DNA of 64,000 nt from Microbacterium abyssi (GTDB taxonomy: Bacteria; Actinomycetota; Actinomycetes; Actinomycetales; Microbacteriaceae): positions 744,001 to 808,000 of the forward strand of contig NZ_CP063815.1 in NCBI RefSeq assembly GCF_015277895.1. The letters are read 5' to 3'. Each line of letters starts with the position of its first letter. Position 1 is the first letter of the stretch. The translations under genes were made by a program, and so were the position numbers. Below, piece by piece: positions 63,969-64,000 of this stretch. The notes beneath the pieces were generated by a model, which was not told the DNA's origin, did not search any database, and saw only the letters and a program-made list of their open reading frames with translations.

Positions 63969-64000
63969 ACGCGTCGCCGCGGCCGGCGCGTGGATCAGGC

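Overview
The window is a chromosomal segment of a high-GC actinobacterium, almost certainly Microbacterium or a close member of Microbacteriaceae. The 16S rRNA has the variable-region sequence typical of Microbacterium, the 23S-16S spacer lacks tRNAs, protein sequences are actinobacterial throughout, many genes start directly 6-7 bases after a TANNNT-type -10 box (leaderless transcripts), and the coding strand is unusually rich in the heptamer GGATGCC/GGCATCC. These points are seen in the sequence; the genus is an inference.

Layout. 2-7171: end of the secY-adk-map ribosomal operon, an AbiEi/DUF559-type gene, a membrane-anchored DsbA-like thiol oxidoreductase, then infA-rpmJ-rpsM-rpsK-rpoA-rplQ. 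7214-13708: TauE/SafE exporter, two hot-dog dehydratases plus murB (overlapping), a VOC protein, an aminotransferase and an acyl-CoA dehydrogenase. 13869-17150: malate synthase divergent from a RamB-type regulator. 17154-26912: a PucR regulator divergent from a putrescine-to-succinate cluster (gabT, putrescine oxidase, universal stress protein, APC permease, two succinate-semialdehyde dehydrogenases). 27061-31665: a GntR-controlled four-carbon sugar-acid cluster (kinase, dehydrogenase, GntP permease). 31753-33477: pyruvate oxidase. 33627-37901: tRNA-Trp, secE, nusG, rplK, rplA, with an unrelated VOC/WYL-regulator pair wedged between nusG and rplK. 38501-43753: a complete rRNA operon (16S-23S-5S) with two promoters and a strong terminator. 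43843-46119: cystine-type ABC transporter. 46132-49881: lysE/lysG pair and a MarR-controlled MFS drug exporter. 50022-53993: YqaJ nuclease, a glucose-6-phosphate dehydrogenase, a GH15 glycosidase. 54189-55166: a second AbiEi/DUF559-type gene. 55524-56442: rplJ-rplL behind an attenuated leader. 56510-61303: LacI regulator and an alpha-glucoside-type ABC transporter. 61358-63968: cystathionine beta-synthase and cystathionine gamma-synthase/lyase.

The most unusual signal is a set of intergenic elements that all share one design: two direct units followed by two inverted units (→→←←). Four of them bracket the two AbiEi/DUF559 genes, one pair per gene, and each pair has its own unit sequence. One orphan with a third unit sequence and one with a fourth sit between convergent genes elsewhere. 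This pattern resembles REP palindromes around RAYT genes but with a Vsr/DUF559-like nuclease-fold protein in place of the transposase, and it is the best candidate for an undescribed system here.

Regulation is readable at many points: a perfect 13-bp inverted repeat before the WYL regulator, a 20-bp palindrome before the sugar-acid kinase, tandem GTTGA-N6-CAAC boxes over the MFS promoter, 19-bp direct repeats between pucR and gabT, and GGAACCGGTTCC-type LacI boxes. Except where stated, functions are assigned by recognition of family motifs, without database searches.
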